Below, piece by piece: positions 28,631-38,415 of a DNA stretch of 64,000 nucleotides. This DNA is from Peptoniphilus senegalensis JC140 (lineage in GTDB: Bacteria; Bacillota; Clostridia; Tissierellales; Peptoniphilaceae): assembly GCF_000321025.1 (NCBI RefSeq), contig NZ_HE610717.1, positions 125,371-189,370 on the forward strand, given 5' to 3'. The notes beneath the pieces are model-generated. The model made no database searches. It was not told where the DNA came from and was given only the letters and a program-made list of their open reading frames with translations. Every line of letters starts with the position of its first letter. Within the stretch, counting starts at the first letter, position 1. A program made the position numbers and the translations under genes.

Positions 28631-29765
28631 TGTATTGAGCAAAAAAATTGGCTATAGGAAGTTTTCAAATAGAGAGAAGATTTTATTTGTTATATTGATT
28701 TTATTATTTTTAGAATTCTTATTTTATAATTTTTTGATAAAGAGTGAGTCACAAAAAGTTTCTGAAGTTGAATTTAATGAAGGAATCGGAAGCGAAGATA
28801 TTTCTTATGAATATAAGGGTCTTGAGAATTTTTCAAAGGAAAATATAGATAAGATTGCTCTTGAGAATAATTTGAACAGGGATAACTTTACAAAGGAAGG
28901 TCAGACAGACCTTGAGACGCTTTCTATATCTGGAAAGATTAATAATAGTGAGATTAATAAGATTTCGACTCTCATAAATTATTATGGCTATTCTAATATT
29001 GAGTTAAATAGGAGTGACGAAAATACTTTTACATATAGTCTGAAGGCAGAAAAGCCATCTACTGCAATATATTATTCTGACTTAAAGCGTGCTTATTTCA
29101 ATGAAAGTGCAGGCAGTGAGAAAAAAATCGAAGAAGAAAGTAAGAAAGAAGAAACAAATTCAGATAAGGTTCTTTCTAGTAAGGCAGAGGAAATAAAAAA
29201 CACTAAAGCTAAAGAAATAGAAAATACTAAGACAAAAAATATAGTTAAAGATAGCCTAACAGAAAAAGTTAAGGAAGAAGATAATCTAAATACTGACAAT
29301 ACAATAAAGGGTTACGAAGAAAAATTATCCTATTTTAATGGTAACATTGATAAGAGTAAGGATGAAAATATTTCTCCTAGTTTATTTGAAAAAATTGATA
29401 AGGAAAAATTTATGAGTTACAAGTTTATCGTGGACAGTAATGTTAAGACAAGTTTTTATAGTGAATCTGGAATTACTTCTTTTTTTGTAAAGGCTAATGA
29501 TATCTATGACCTTGTGAAATTGGGTGTGGAAAAACACTGCGATGGCATTTCTCTTTCACTATTATTCCCCTATGATTCTTGCAAGGAAATTGGAATTATA
29601 AATATTTCTGGCGACAAAATTCCCTTTACAGGAAAAGTTTATCAAGGGGAATGGTTTAGAATAAATTTATTCGCAGAAGATATTAGTTACATTTATTTTT
29701 TGCCACAAAATAATGAAGATTTATTCTTTTTTGTAAAAGAAGTTGAATATAATGAAGAAATTTAA
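28617..29765 (+). CDS. PilO/GspM-like membrane protein with extra C-terminal domain
   Basis: A 382-residue protein. A basic N-terminus and one membrane helix (about residues 22-42) resemble PilO/GspM-type pilus assembly proteins, and an alpha/beta part follows (ISGKINNSEINKISTLINYYGY). A Lys/Glu/Thr-rich linker spans about 160-240. The last 110 residues look like an all-beta domain (ISLSLLFPYDSCKEIGIINI). I do not recognise that domain. It lies just before four prepilin-like genes, which is the only functional hint. Its stop overlaps the next start. Confidence 0.55.
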   Translation: MDIFDVLSKKIGYRKFSNREKILFVILILLFLEFLFYNFLIKSESQKVSEVEFNEGIGSEDISYEYKGLENFSKENIDKIALENNLNRDNFTKEGQTDLETLSISGKINNSEINKISTLINYYGYSNIELNRSDENTFTYSLKAEKPSTAIYYSDLKRAYFNESAGSEKKIEEESKKEETNSDKVLSSKAEEIKNTKAKEIENTKTKNIVKDSLTEKVKEEDNLNTDNTIKGYEEKLSYFNGNIDKSKDENISPSLFEKIDKEKFMSYKFIVDSNVKTSFYSESGITSFFVKANDIYDLVKLGVEKHCDGISLSLLFPYDSCKEIGIINISGDKIPFTGKVYQGEWFRINLFAEDISYIYFLPQNNEDLFFFVKEVEYNEEI

Positions 29766-30195
29766 AGCTTTTACTCTTATTGAACTAATAATAACTATAG
29801 GAATTACACTGATTATTTTGTCAATAGGTATGCTTAACTTTAATGTTCGAGATAAAATTGAAGCTAAGGAGCAAATAAGGACTCTGGCTATTGATATTAA
29901 ATTTGCAAAAAATTATGCTCAAGTAAATAATTGTAGGACTAATGTAAAAATAAAAGATGATGGCTATGTTTTGGATTTTGCTGGAAAGACTAAAAGTATA
30001 AAATTTAATAAGTTACTTAAACTCAAGTCAACAAATGTAAGAGACATTAAGTTTACATCTGATGGTAAGCCATCTTATAGGGATAGCAATAACTCTGCAG
30101 GCACGATTATTTACACTATAGGGGACAAGAAACCAATTAAAATAACAGTAGAGCCTGTCACTGGCAAGGTGAATTATTATGAAGTTGAAAAGTAA
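29752..30195 (+). CDS. Prepilin-like protein (GspH/PulG type)
   Basis: A 147-residue protein with a type III (prepilin) signal: MKKFKA then FTLIELIITIG, with Glu at +5. The residue before the cleavage site is Ala, where Gly is strongly preferred. The hydrophobic N-terminal helix is followed by a globular part with the GspH-like KFAKNYAQVNN helix. The ATG at 29752 overlaps the previous gene. It is the first of four pilin-like genes in a row. Confidence 0.82.
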   Translation: MKKFKAFTLIELIITIGITLIILSIGMLNFNVRDKIEAKEQIRTLAIDIKFAKNYAQVNNCRTNVKIKDDGYVLDFAGKTKSIKFNKLLKLKSTNVRDIKFTSDGKPSYRDSNNSAGTIIYTIGDKKPIKITVEPVTGKVNYYEVEK

Positions 30196-30553
30196 AAATC
30201 GTGGACAGTTGATGCTTGAAGTTTTATTCTCTATAGCGATTATTGGACTTATTGCATCTGTGATTATGCCAAATATTATCACACTTTTAGAAAATCAAAA
30301 TCATATTAAAGAAAGAGAAGAACTCATTTATTCTATAAATTCAAAAATGGAAGAGATAATTGGCGAAACTTATAACAAAAAGGATTTCAATTTTGATGGA
30401 ATAGAAGATGAGAATGAAAATTTTGAAATCAATGTTACAAAAAATAGTGATGGGAATTTAGAACATGTAATTGTAAGTGGAAAGAGGCGCGATAGTGATG
30501 AAGAAATTAAACTTGAAGTTTACTTGCCGAAGGAAGGGTTATTCCCTAATTGA
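30179..30553 (+). CDS. Prepilin-like protein (PilV/GspI type)
   Basis: A 124-residue protein whose N-terminus MKLKSKNRG is followed by QLMLEVLFSIAIIGLI, with Gly at -1 and Glu at +5. Such a site would be cut and methylated by a prepilin peptidase. The gene overlaps its neighbours on both sides (17 and 56 bases), showing tight coupling. It probably forms part of a minor pilin complex at a pilus tip. Confidence 0.75.
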   Translation: MKLKSKNRGQLMLEVLFSIAIIGLIASVIMPNIITLLENQNHIKEREELIYSINSKMEEIIGETYNKKDFNFDGIEDENENFEINVTKNSDGNLEHVIVSGKRRDSDEEIKLEVYLPKEGLFPN

Positions 30554-31004
30554 GCTTGTACTTTCCATTGCAATGTTATTAATTATTGCCATGGTTTTGA
30601 CATCAATTCTCGGAATATCTCAAAAGGCTTTAAATAAAACTTACAAAAATCAAAATATAAATTCAGATATGTCCTACGCAATTGATTACATAAAGGATGA
30701 AATAGAAAGTTCAGACTATTACACTTATATTGGTGGACATATTTATTTTATAAAAAGAGTAGACAATAAATATGTTTATATAAACTACTTTAAAAATGAG
30801 AATAGACTCTATAGATATGCATCTGTAGAGGATGAGCTTAAAAAATTTGATAAATTGCCGAGAAATGGTAATAATCCTATGACAGAGGAAATTAAAGATT
30901 TTAAAATTTCAGATGATAGCGGTTATTTTAGCATTTATTTAAAGTACAATGACTTAGATAAAATAAATATTAAAGTAGCAAAGAGGATACAAATTTATGA
31001 ATAG
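30498..31004 (+). CDS. Prepilin-like protein (PilW/GspJ type)
   Basis: A 168-residue protein with KLNLKFTCRRKG before YSLIELVLSIAML, a clear prepilin site (Gly -1, Glu +5). The globular part is of the size and pattern of GspJ/PilW pseudopilins. I place the start at the ATG 30498, within the end of the previous gene; an upstream GTG at 30477 is possible. It overlaps the next gene by eight bases. Confidence 0.78.
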   Translation: MKKLNLKFTCRRKGYSLIELVLSIAMLLIIAMVLTSILGISQKALNKTYKNQNINSDMSYAIDYIKDEIESSDYYTYIGGHIYFIKRVDNKYVYINYFKNENRLYRYASVEDELKKFDKLPRNGNNPMTEEIKDFKISDDSGYFSIYLKYNDLDKINIKVAKRIQIYE

Positions 31005-31962
31005 AAAAGAGAAAGGTTATATTTATATTTTTACAATTGTGTTAATTTCAATTTTGGCTCTTTTCTTTTATTTTATCTATTCATACACAACAAATAGAGC
31101 CTACATAAACTTTAATAAAGTTGAGAAAATTCAGTCAAAATATGCAGCAGAATCTGTTTTAAATATGAAAATTTCTGAAGAAAGCTTTTATGAAGAGGTA
31201 GAAAATTTTATGTTTGCTTGGGAAAATACAAAAAATTTAAAGGTAAGTGCTAAGCCAAGTGATACTAAGGTTGAAAAACTTCAAATAAAAAAACTAGAGC
31301 TTAATGATAAAGAAAAATCAGAGGATTTAGTTGAATTAATAACAGAAGTAAAATATAAGAATTCATTGGCAGCTGCAAGGATTAAGGCAAAGGCTATAAA
31401 TAAAATTTATAAAGAGGAAGATGGTATTTTAAATTCAGGTAAACTTCCTAAAGATGATTTAGAATTAATTAGAAAATCCTTTGAAGAAAATAACTGGTCC
31501 ATGAGTGGCAAAAAAGTTATAAATTTAGATGGAGATTTTATTTATGGCATAAAGGGTTCTAAAAAATATATTTTTGAAGAAGTTGAAGAATTTGATGAAG
31601 AAAGTGGAGAATTAGTTAAAAAAAGAAATCCTCTTTATTCACTAGGAGATGTTGATGTAATAATACAAAAAAGTGGTACTCTAAACTTTGAATCGATAAC
31701 AAAAAATCAAATTTTCATATTAAATGACAAAGTTTTGTTTAATGATAAAGTAATATCTGGTATAATTATTTTAAATAATAATGCACAAATTGTTAATAAT
31801 GGCAAATTAGAGGGATATTTAATAGATTTATACGACAAAAATTCTGGTATAGACGTTGAATATCATCAACAAGTCTTAAAATATTTTGGTTTAGTGTTGC
31901 CTGATTATATAAAATTTCAGCCCATTTCACTTAACTATTATGATTTAGAAGACAATACTTAA
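30997..31962 (+). CDS. PilX/GspK-like pilus-associated protein
   Basis: A 321-residue protein starting [19 protein letters not shown] with a membrane helix. The site KG/YIYIFT has Gly at -1 but no Glu at +5, as seen in PilX/GspK-type proteins. The rest is soluble, with a C-terminal beta-helix-like stretch ([20 protein letters not shown]). It ends the pilin-like cassette, two bases before the efp leader. No assembly ATPase, platform protein or prepilin peptidase lies in the window. Confidence 0.6.
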   Translation: MNRKEKGYIYIFTIVLISILALFFYFIYSYTTNRAYINFNKVEKIQSKYAAESVLNMKISEESFYEEVENFMFAWENTKNLKVSAKPSDTKVEKLQIKKLELNDKEKSEDLVELITEVKYKNSLAAARIKAKAINKIYKEEDGILNSGKLPKDDLELIRKSFEENNWSMSGKKVINLDGDFIYGIKGSKKYIFEEVEEFDEESGELVKKRNPLYSLGDVDVIIQKSGTLNFESITKNQIFILNDKVLFNDKVISGIIILNNNAQIVNNGKLEGYLIDLYDKNSGIDVEYHQQVLKYFGLVLPDYIKFQPISLNYYDLEDNT

Positions 31963-31976
31963 TAATGGAGGAAAAT

Positions 31977-32534
31977 ATGATAACAGCAGGAGATTTAAGA
32001 AAAGGACTTACATTTGAATGGGACGGAGATGTTTGGGTTGTAATAGACTTTCAACATGTTAAACCAGGAAAAGGTGCAGCTTTTGTAAGAAGTAAAATTA
32101 AATCAGTACTTACTGGTGGAATCAAGGATACAACTTTTAACCCATCAGAAAAATTTGAAAAAGTTGTAATTGAAAATAAAGAAATGCAATACTTGTATTC
32201 TGATGGAGAACTTTATTACTTCATGGATCAAGAAACTTATGAACAAATTCCATTAGAAAAGAGCATGGTAGAAGATGCACTTAATTTTATGAAAGAAAAT
32301 GATATGGCAACTATTAACTTCTATAAGGGTAAAGCTTTTAGAGTTACACCACAAAATTTTGTTGAATTAGAAGTTACTCAAACTGAACCAGGTGTCAAAG
32401 GAGATACATCAAGTGGTGGCTCTAAACCTGCTACTGTAGAAACAGGTTACACTCTTAATGTACCACTTTTCATTAATACAGGCGACATCATAAGAATTGA
32501 CACAAGAGATGGCGAATACATGTCTAGAGTTTAA
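31977..32534 (+). CDS. efp: Elongation factor P
   Basis: A 185-residue translation factor that rescues ribosomes stalled at proline runs. It shows the three-domain EF-P layout: [20 protein letters not shown] at the start, [14 protein letters not shown] around the tip lysine of domain I, then [18 protein letters not shown] and [14 protein letters not shown] at the end. The ATG at 31977 has TGGAGG at the right distance; an ATG four codons earlier would cover that site. Confidence 0.96.
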   Translation: MITAGDLRKGLTFEWDGDVWVVIDFQHVKPGKGAAFVRSKIKSVLTGGIKDTTFNPSEKFEKVVIENKEMQYLYSDGELYYFMDQETYEQIPLEKSMVEDALNFMKENDMATINFYKGKAFRVTPQNFVELEVTQTEPGVKGDTSSGGSKPATVETGYTLNVPLFINTGDIIRIDTRDGEYMSRV

Positions 32535-32546
32535 TTTGGAGGAAAT

Positions 32547-32855
32547 ATGGAATATTTATTAAAGAGAATATCTTATTTACAAGGACTTTGTGACGGATAC
32601 GATTTAGACACTACTACTAATGAAGGTAAAATTATTTCAGAACTTGTAGATATTTTAAGTGATGTAATTGATGAAATGAGAGAATCACGTGAAGAAATCG
32701 AAGATTATGTTGACATTATTGAAGAAGATCTTGCAGATTTAGAAGATTATATTTATGATGATGAAGATGTAGATTTTGATTTATATGATGATGACTTTGA
32801 CTTCGATGATTTAGAAATCTATGACGAAGATCAAGAAGAAAGTGATGCAGAATAA
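32547..32855 (+). CDS. CD1247-like acidic protein
   Basis: A 102-residue protein. The first 60 residues (MEYLLKRISYLQGLCDGYDL) match the CD1247 N-terminal domain of clostridial proteins, a helical unit. The last 45 residues are almost all Asp, Glu, Tyr and Phe. The usual C-terminal zinc ribbon is missing, so this may be a shortened member. TTTGGAGG precedes the ATG. It follows efp by 12 bases, the common arrangement. The role is unknown. Confidence 0.75.
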   Translation: MEYLLKRISYLQGLCDGYDLDTTTNEGKIISELVDILSDVIDEMRESREEIEDYVDIIEEDLADLEDYIYDDEDVDFDLYDDDFDFDDLEIYDEDQEESDAE

Positions 32856-32866
32856 TTAAATTTTTA

Positions 32867-32896
32867 AAGAGCGAGGTTTTTCCCTCGCTTTTTTTA
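32867..32896 (+). terminator. Terminator after efp operon
   Basis: The stem AGCGAGG (32870-32876) / CCTCGCT (32883-32889) is followed by eight Ts. It closes the efp transcription unit before pyrC. Confidence 0.92.
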
Positions 32897-32926
32897 AAAT
32901 AAAATTATATTTATATAGGAGTTAAT

Positions 32927-34195
32927 ATGATTATAAAAGGCGGAAGAATAATAGACCCTATTTCAAAAATTGATGAAGTCCTTGATATAAAAATAGAAGG
33001 GAAAAAAATCACTGCAATAGAAAAAAATATTGATGTGTCAAAAAATAAAGGCGAAGAAGTAATTAATGCCAGCGGCAAAATTGTTGTTCCTGGATTTGTT
33101 GATGTCCATGTCCACTTTAGAGATCCAGGTCAAACTTATAAAGAAGATTTAGAGACTGGAAGTCAGGCAGCAGTAGCTGGAGGTTTTACTACAGTAGTTC
33201 AAATGGCTAATACAAGTCCAAAAATTGATGACAGCGAGAAGATTATTGAGCATTATAGAAAGGCGAGAGAACTTCCTCTAAAGGTATTTACAGTTTCAGC
33301 TCTAACAAGGAATTTTGGAGATTTAGAACTCGTTGACATGGAAGAAAATTTTAAAGCAGGAGCTATTGCTTTTACAGATGATGGAATTCCAAATAGAAAT
33401 TCAAAATTAATTTTAGATGCTATGAATCGTGCAAAAAAATTAAATGCGATAATTTCTTTTCATGAAGAAGACCCAAATTTAATTGAGCAAAATGGGATAA
33501 ATCATTCAGAAGTATCTGAAAGTTTAAATATTTATGGATCGCCAAGTATTGCAGAAACATCTTTTGTAGCAAGGGATGTAGCAATGGCAATTTATACTGG
33601 TGCAAAAGTTTCTATCCAACATCTTTCTACTGGAACTGGAGTTGAACTTGTTAAATTTGGAAAATCAATGGGTGGGAATATTTTTGCAGAGGTAACGCCA
33701 CATCATATTGCACTAAATGATGATGCAGTTTTAAAATATGGAACTCTTGCAAAGATGAACCCACCATTAAGAAGTGAAAAGGATAGAAAGAAGATTATTG
33801 AGGGAATAAAAGAAGGAACGATAGAAATTATTGCCACAGATCATGCTCCCCACAGTGCAGAAGAAAAGGAAAAGGAGCTAACAAAAGCACCGTCAGGAAT
33901 TATTGGACTTGAGACATCTTTTTCTATTTGCTATGAAAATTTAGTTTTAACAGAAGAAATATCCCTCATGAAATTAATTGAACTTATGAGTACAAATCCT
34001 GCGAGAATATATGGGCTTGAGGGCGGAGAGATTGCTAAAGATAAAATTGCAGATATTACAATAATTGATCTTAATAGTGAATATAAAATAACTAAATTCA
34101 AATCAAAATCATCAAACAGCCCCTTTAAAGATAGAATATTAAAAGGGGAAGTCCTTTATACAATTTCTGAAGGTAAAGTTGTCTACCAAAAATAA
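32927..34195 (+). CDS. pyrC: Dihydroorotase
   Basis: A 422-residue class I dihydroorotase, the third step of pyrimidine synthesis. The metal motif is DVHVHFRDPG (H61, H63); TKAPSGIIGLET and the metal-binding Asp in ATDHAPHS (about residues 302-309) follow. It ends as a complete gene. No other pyr gene is near, so it is either a lone member of the pathway or one encoded apart. TAGGAG precedes the start. Confidence 0.93.
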   Translation: MIIKGGRIIDPISKIDEVLDIKIEGKKITAIEKNIDVSKNKGEEVINASGKIVVPGFVDVHVHFRDPGQTYKEDLETGSQAAVAGGFTTVVQMANTSPKIDDSEKIIEHYRKARELPLKVFTVSALTRNFGDLELVDMEENFKAGAIAFTDDGIPNRNSKLILDAMNRAKKLNAIISFHEEDPNLIEQNGINHSEVSESLNIYGSPSIAETSFVARDVAMAIYTGAKVSIQHLSTGTGVELVKFGKSMGGNIFAEVTPHHIALNDDAVLKYGTLAKMNPPLRSEKDRKKIIEGIKEGTIEIIATDHAPHSAEEKEKELTKAPSGIIGLETSFSICYENLVLTEEISLMKLIELMSTNPARIYGLEGGEIAKDKIADITIIDLNSEYKITKFKSKSSNSPFKDRILKGEVLYTISEGKVVYQK

Positions 34196-34285
34196 ATATG
34201 TCAAAGTGGATACAATGATAAAGATTTAATCCAAAAGCTTTAAAAATCAATGTATTTGATATATTATTAAAATTAGGAGGATACT

Positions 34286-36043
34286 ATGAAAATTTTTAAT
34301 TTTACACTATTTAATTTTAACAGTATTAAAAATACATTTAAAAGATTCCCCTTAACACTTATTTCTACAACACTTGCTACAATTTTTTTGATTTTATCAA
34401 CTTTTGATGAGTATGATGAAGCTTTTAATAATAAAATGATTAGCTACGGTTTAGTGTTTGTATTTGGGATTTTTCTTTTTGCCTTTGTGAAACTTTTTAA
34501 CGAAGGATTAAGAAATTATTATGACCTTAAAAATTTAAAAAATAATAATTTGATAAAGATACTTTCTTATTTAATTACGATGCCAATTCTTTATGGAATT
34601 TATGAGTTGATTTATGACGAAAGTTCTGTATTTGCTTATTATGAGAAGAATTTTATATACTTTACCCTAATTGCAGCACTTATAGTTGGTTCAGCTTTTG
34701 TGGGGAAACTCAATTACCATAAAGATTATGTTGCCTATGTGGCGAAAATTTTAAAAGCCTTTATAATTGCCAATATTTATAGTTTTATTGTTTTTATTGG
34801 TGTCAGTGGAATTATTTTTGCCTTAGAATCTTTATTCAAATTTAATTTTGCAGATTTGGTTTATCTTAGAGTGGCCATATTTTCCTTTATACTATTTAAT
34901 GTTGTGACATTTTTCGCTGATTTTCCAAAGGTTAGTGATTCCTTTTTAGATTACAAATATCCAAAGGCTTTTAAAATTCTTTTAGTTTATATAATTACGC
35001 CTATTGTAATTATTTATACAGGTATTTTGTTGGCTTACTTTATAAAGATATTATTGCTTTGGCAAATTCCTAATAATTTAATCGTAAATTTAGTAATTTG
35101 GTTTGCAAGTTTTGCTGTTATTTATTTATTTTTTATATCAAGGATAGATTCAATTGATTTTATAAATAAATTTAAGATTATCTTTCCTTTTACTCTTTTT
35201 CCACTTTTGGCAATGATGTTCTTTGCAATTTATTTGAGAATTAGAGAGTATGGCATTACAGAAAATAGGTATCTAGTAGTTGCAGGAGGAGTTTGGATTT
35301 TATTATCTCTTATTTATTATATTTTTTATAGAGATAATTCTAATATTACTGTGCCAATATTTTTATCAGTTATTATTTTGATATCAGGCATTGGTCCGGC
35401 ATCTGCAACAAGTCTCAGCGTCAGATCTCAAAATTCAAGGTTTGAAAAACTTTTGAAAGAAAATAAGATGTTAGCTGGAGAAGAAATAAAGCCAAACTTA
35501 AATATTGATAGCGATGCAAAAAATCAAATAATTGACATTGTAAGCTATATGGTAAGGACAGATAGGGTAGAAGAGCTTTCCTATATGCCAAAGGATTTTA
35601 AATTAAGTGAAGATTCCTTTAAAAAATTATTTGGATTTAGTAACATTATAGAAGACAAAGATTATTTGGGTTACTCTTATAGCGACAACCCTAGAAGTGA
35701 AAATGACCTTGGTTTCAATATAGACATTGATGGTTATAAAAATTTGATTTTTGTATATTCTTTAGATGATTATATGACTTCTGGATCATATAAATTTGAG
35801 AGAAATAAAAAGAATATAAAAATATATAAGAAATCTCATGATGGTTACAAGCTTCAAATGACAATAGATTTAGCCAAGCTAAGGGATAAGCTTAAGCTTT
35901 TGAAAAATACAAAGGATTCAATAAGTATGGAAGATTTGGCAATTGAAGAGAAGGACTATAAAGTTGTTTTCACTAATATTTATTTTGGAGATAATGATAA
36001 TATTGAAAATGGATATATTGAATTTTACTTTATGACAAAATAA
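34286..36043 (+). CDS. DUF4153-type multipass membrane protein
   Basis: A 585-residue protein. The first 390 residues form about ten to twelve membrane helices and the last 190 are soluble and probably extracytoplasmic. This is the layout of the DUF4153 family, and NRYLVVAGGVWILLSLIYYI resembles its conserved late helix region. TAGGAGG precedes the ATG. The His/Cys-tailed gene follows by 11 bases. The function is not known. Confidence 0.7.
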   Translation: MKIFNFTLFNFNSIKNTFKRFPLTLISTTLATIFLILSTFDEYDEAFNNKMISYGLVFVFGIFLFAFVKLFNEGLRNYYDLKNLKNNNLIKILSYLITMPILYGIYELIYDESSVFAYYEKNFIYFTLIAALIVGSAFVGKLNYHKDYVAYVAKILKAFIIANIYSFIVFIGVSGIIFALESLFKFNFADLVYLRVAIFSFILFNVVTFFADFPKVSDSFLDYKYPKAFKILLVYIITPIVIIYTGILLAYFIKILLLWQIPNNLIVNLVIWFASFAVIYLFFISRIDSIDFINKFKIIFPFTLFPLLAMMFFAIYLRIREYGITENRYLVVAGGVWILLSLIYYIFYRDNSNITVPIFLSVIILISGIGPASATSLSVRSQNSRFEKLLKENKMLAGEEIKPNLNIDSDAKNQIIDIVSYMVRTDRVEELSYMPKDFKLSEDSFKKLFGFSNIIEDKDYLGYSYSDNPRSENDLGFNIDIDGYKNLIFVYSLDDYMTSGSYKFERNKKNIKIYKKSHDGYKLQMTIDLAKLRDKLKLLKNTKDSISMEDLAIEEKDYKVVFTNIYFGDNDNIENGYIEFYFMTK

Positions 36044-36054
36044 GGAGTGGTCTC

Positions 36055-36606
36055 TTGTACTATATTAATTTTGAAAATGATGTTTTTATTGATGATGAGA
36101 TTGATTTGAGAGTTTTATCAGATATTTTAAAAATTTATCTAAATAAGTGTGACTCTTATCAAATAAAGGCATTAAAGGAAGATGAAAAATCAAAGAAATT
36201 ATTGCAAGACTTTGCTATTTATTCAGAAGATGATGCCTATGAAAACATATATCAGGGAATAATAGACGAAGATTTCAAAAAAATGATTTTAGAAAATTTA
36301 CTTGGAGACGGAGCCTTGAATTTTATGGGGATAAGTCTCTATGATGATGGAATTTTAAAAATCGAGATGATAAATTATGGAAGCGAAGTTTACATCTATG
36401 GATTTGATGAAAAATCTGTTGTTGCCTTCTCTGAAGAGCTAGAAAAAGTTTATGGTATAAAAGACTTAAATGTCTATATAGATGAGAGTTATGAAGATGA
36501 TATTGATAAGGAAGAGCATCATGACCACCATCATCATGAGAACTGTGGCTGCACTACAAAGGATGATGAAAATTCAAGTGGCTGCCATGGAGATTGTTGT
36601 AAATAA
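36055..36606 (+). CDS. Unknown protein with His/Cys-rich C-terminal tail
   Basis: A 183-residue acidic protein starting with TTG, with AAGGAG eight bases before it. Residues 1-145 look like a small globular alpha/beta domain that I do not recognise. The last 35 residues hold HHDHHHH followed by CGC and CHGDCC, a likely metal-binding tail. It follows the DUF4153 membrane gene. It might be a metal chaperone or sensor, but only composition supports this. Confidence 0.6.
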   Translation: MYYINFENDVFIDDEIDLRVLSDILKIYLNKCDSYQIKALKEDEKSKKLLQDFAIYSEDDAYENIYQGIIDEDFKKMILENLLGDGALNFMGISLYDDGILKIEMINYGSEVYIYGFDEKSVVAFSEELEKVYGIKDLNVYIDESYEDDIDKEEHHDHHHHENCGCTTKDDENSSGCHGDCCK

Positions 36607-36623
36607 AATAAAAAATAAAGAGA

Positions 36624-36662
36624 AAGAGTCTATCAAAATTCACTTGATAGGCTCTTATTTAT
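36624..36662. terminator. Bidirectional terminator
   Basis: A 13-bp stem AAGAGTCTATCAA (36624-36636) / TTGATAGGCTCTT (36644-36656) with one G-T pair, followed by T-rich sequence on both strands, between two convergent genes. Confidence 0.88.
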
Positions 36663-36689
36663 TGAGAAAATATTTAGTTAAAAAATTTT

Positions 36690-38324
36690 TTATGATAATT
36701 CTTCTGAAATTGCTGAGGATACTTTTGGAATAAGTTGTTTTTTCCTTGATAGAAGTCCTTTAGCTAAAAATTTGTCTCCAAGGAGTTCTTTATCAAATTT
36801 TTGGGCTATAGCTTCTTTAAAAGAGCCGGAAAGAATAACTTCAGAAACTTCCTTAAAAATATCTGTAATCATTAGGACAAAAGTTTCTGTATCTGATTTA
36901 TCTACGAAGCTTTCCATTGCTTCTTTTAATTCTTTTTCAACAGAAACTATGCTATCTAAATCCATAGTAAAGATTTGACACACTCTAACATTTACGCCCT
37001 CTATGGAAAAGTTTTTGACATCACTTTTTAATAGTTCGTCTGGTTTTCTTCCTTCTAGGCTTGTGCCAGCTTTAAACATTTCCATTGCAAATTCATCTAC
37101 ATCAATAGCTGCGATTTTTTTCATCTTGTTTAATACATACTTGTCTGTATCAGTAGAAGTTGGGGACCTAAACAAAAGTGTATCAGAAATTATTGCTGCA
37201 CAAAGAAGACCTGCAACCTCGCGAGATGGTTTTATTCCATTTTCAAAAAACATTTTTGAAACGATTGTAGCAGTTGAACCAACTGGTTCATTTCTAAAAT
37301 AAATTGGCGAATTTGTAGAAACATTTGCGACTCTGTGGTGATCAACGATTTGCACAATTTCGGCGGAGTCGATGTCGTCAATAGATTGATTTCTTTCATT
37401 GTGGTCAACTAAAATTATTTTTTTCTTTAAATTTGAAATTAAGTGGTAACGGGAGATATTTCCAATTACTTTATTTTTGTTATCAAGGACTGGATAAGAC
37501 CTAAATCTTGATTGTGCCATTTTTTCACGAACGTCGTCGATTAAATCGTCTTTGTGGAAGACTACAAGGTCATCTCTTGTCATTACATATTCAACTGGAA
37601 CAGCTTGGGGTAAAATTCTTGCAACCATAAAAGTTGAAAGTCCAGTGGAAATAACAGCTACATTATTTTCTTTTGCAAGCTCTAAAAGTTTGTCATCAAG
37701 CTTACTTGAAATTGTTAAGATTAGAAGAGAAATTCCTTTACGGATAACAGATTCTTGATCAGTAACATCATCTCCAACAATAACTATATCGCCTTCATTT
37801 ATTAAATCTTGATTTTTTATGGCTTTTACTGCCATTTTACCAGATAATTTTCTAGGGTTTTCAGGGGAAAATAGGACTTTGCCTCTAAGCACATCTATAA
37901 TATTTTCAAAGCTTGTGTTGCTCCTTCCAATAATGGAGTCATCCCAAATTTCCATGTAAGTTGATGCAATATTTGATAGACTCACAATTCCAATTAAGTT
38001 GTCATCATCGTCAACAACGGGAAGAGAATTGATATTATTTTTTTGAATCAAATCCATTGCAGATGCCATAGAAAGACTTGGATTGACACAATAAGCAGCG
38101 TCTATTTCTATATCACGCACTTGTGGTTTTATAGAAGTTTTTAATCTTGGCTTCTGAACATTAAAATGGTTTAGCACAAATTCAGTTTCTCTATTTAGAT
38201 TGCCTAATCTTATTGCCTCAGCATCTTCGCCCATCTTGTTTTTTAGTTCTGCAAGAGCTATGGCAGAACATATACTATCGGTATCAGGATTTTTATGTCC
38301 TGTTATATAAATTTTATTTTTCAT
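36690..38324 (-). CDS. Manganese-dependent inorganic pyrophosphatase with CBS and DRTGG domains
   Basis: A 544-residue family II pyrophosphatase. The DHH catalytic part is split by a regulatory insert: motif I GHKNPDTDS (H10, D14, D16) is followed by a CBS domain (about 75-125), a DRTGG domain (about 130-245) and a second CBS domain (248-295). Then come VDHNE (D307, H308) and VDHH (D328-H330), and the DHHA2 domain ends the protein. In studied relatives the insert binds adenine nucleotides and diadenosine polyphosphates and tunes activity. It drives biosynthesis by removing pyrophosphate. Confidence 0.9.
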   Translation of the reverse strand: MKNKIYITGHKNPDTDSICSAIALAELKNKMGEDAEAIRLGNLNRETEFVLNHFNVQKPRLKTSIKPQVRDIEIDAAYCVNPSLSMASAMDLIQKNNINSLPVVDDDDNLIGIVSLSNIASTYMEIWDDSIIGRSNTSFENIIDVLRGKVLFSPENPRKLSGKMAVKAIKNQDLINEGDIVIVGDDVTDQESVIRKGISLLILTISSKLDDKLLELAKENNVAVISTGLSTFMVARILPQAVPVEYVMTRDDLVVFHKDDLIDDVREKMAQSRFRSYPVLDNKNKVIGNISRYHLISNLKKKIILVDHNERNQSIDDIDSAEIVQIVDHHRVANVSTNSPIYFRNEPVGSTATIVSKMFFENGIKPSREVAGLLCAAIISDTLLFRSPTSTDTDKYVLNKMKKIAAIDVDEFAMEMFKAGTSLEGRKPDELLKSDVKNFSIEGVNVRVCQIFTMDLDSIVSVEKELKEAMESFVDKSDTETFVLMITDIFKEVSEVILSGSFKEAIAQKFDKELLGDKFLAKGLLSRKKQLIPKVSSAISEELS

Positions 38325-38346
38325 AATGCCTCCAAATTTCTTTGAT

Positions 38347-38355
38347 ATTATAGCA
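38347..38355 (-). promoter_or_regulatory. Extended -10 promoter for the pyrophosphatase
   Basis: On the minus strand TGCTATAAT precedes the pyrophosphatase start by about 25 bases. The -35 is weak. It is back-to-back with the promoter of the flavoprotein gene. Confidence 0.6.
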
Positions 38356-38371
38356 CAAATTTTGTAAATTA

Positions 38372-38401
38372 TTGTAAAATTCTATAATTTTAGGATATAA
38401 T
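38372..38401 (+). promoter_or_regulatory. Promoter of the HI0933-type gene, short leader
   Basis: TTGTAA (38372-38377), 18 bases, TATAAT (38396-38401). The predicted start, near 38408, leaves only about eight bases before the ATG at 38416 and no good ribosome binding site. Confidence 0.65.
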
Positions 38402-38415
38402 TTATCTGTGATACT

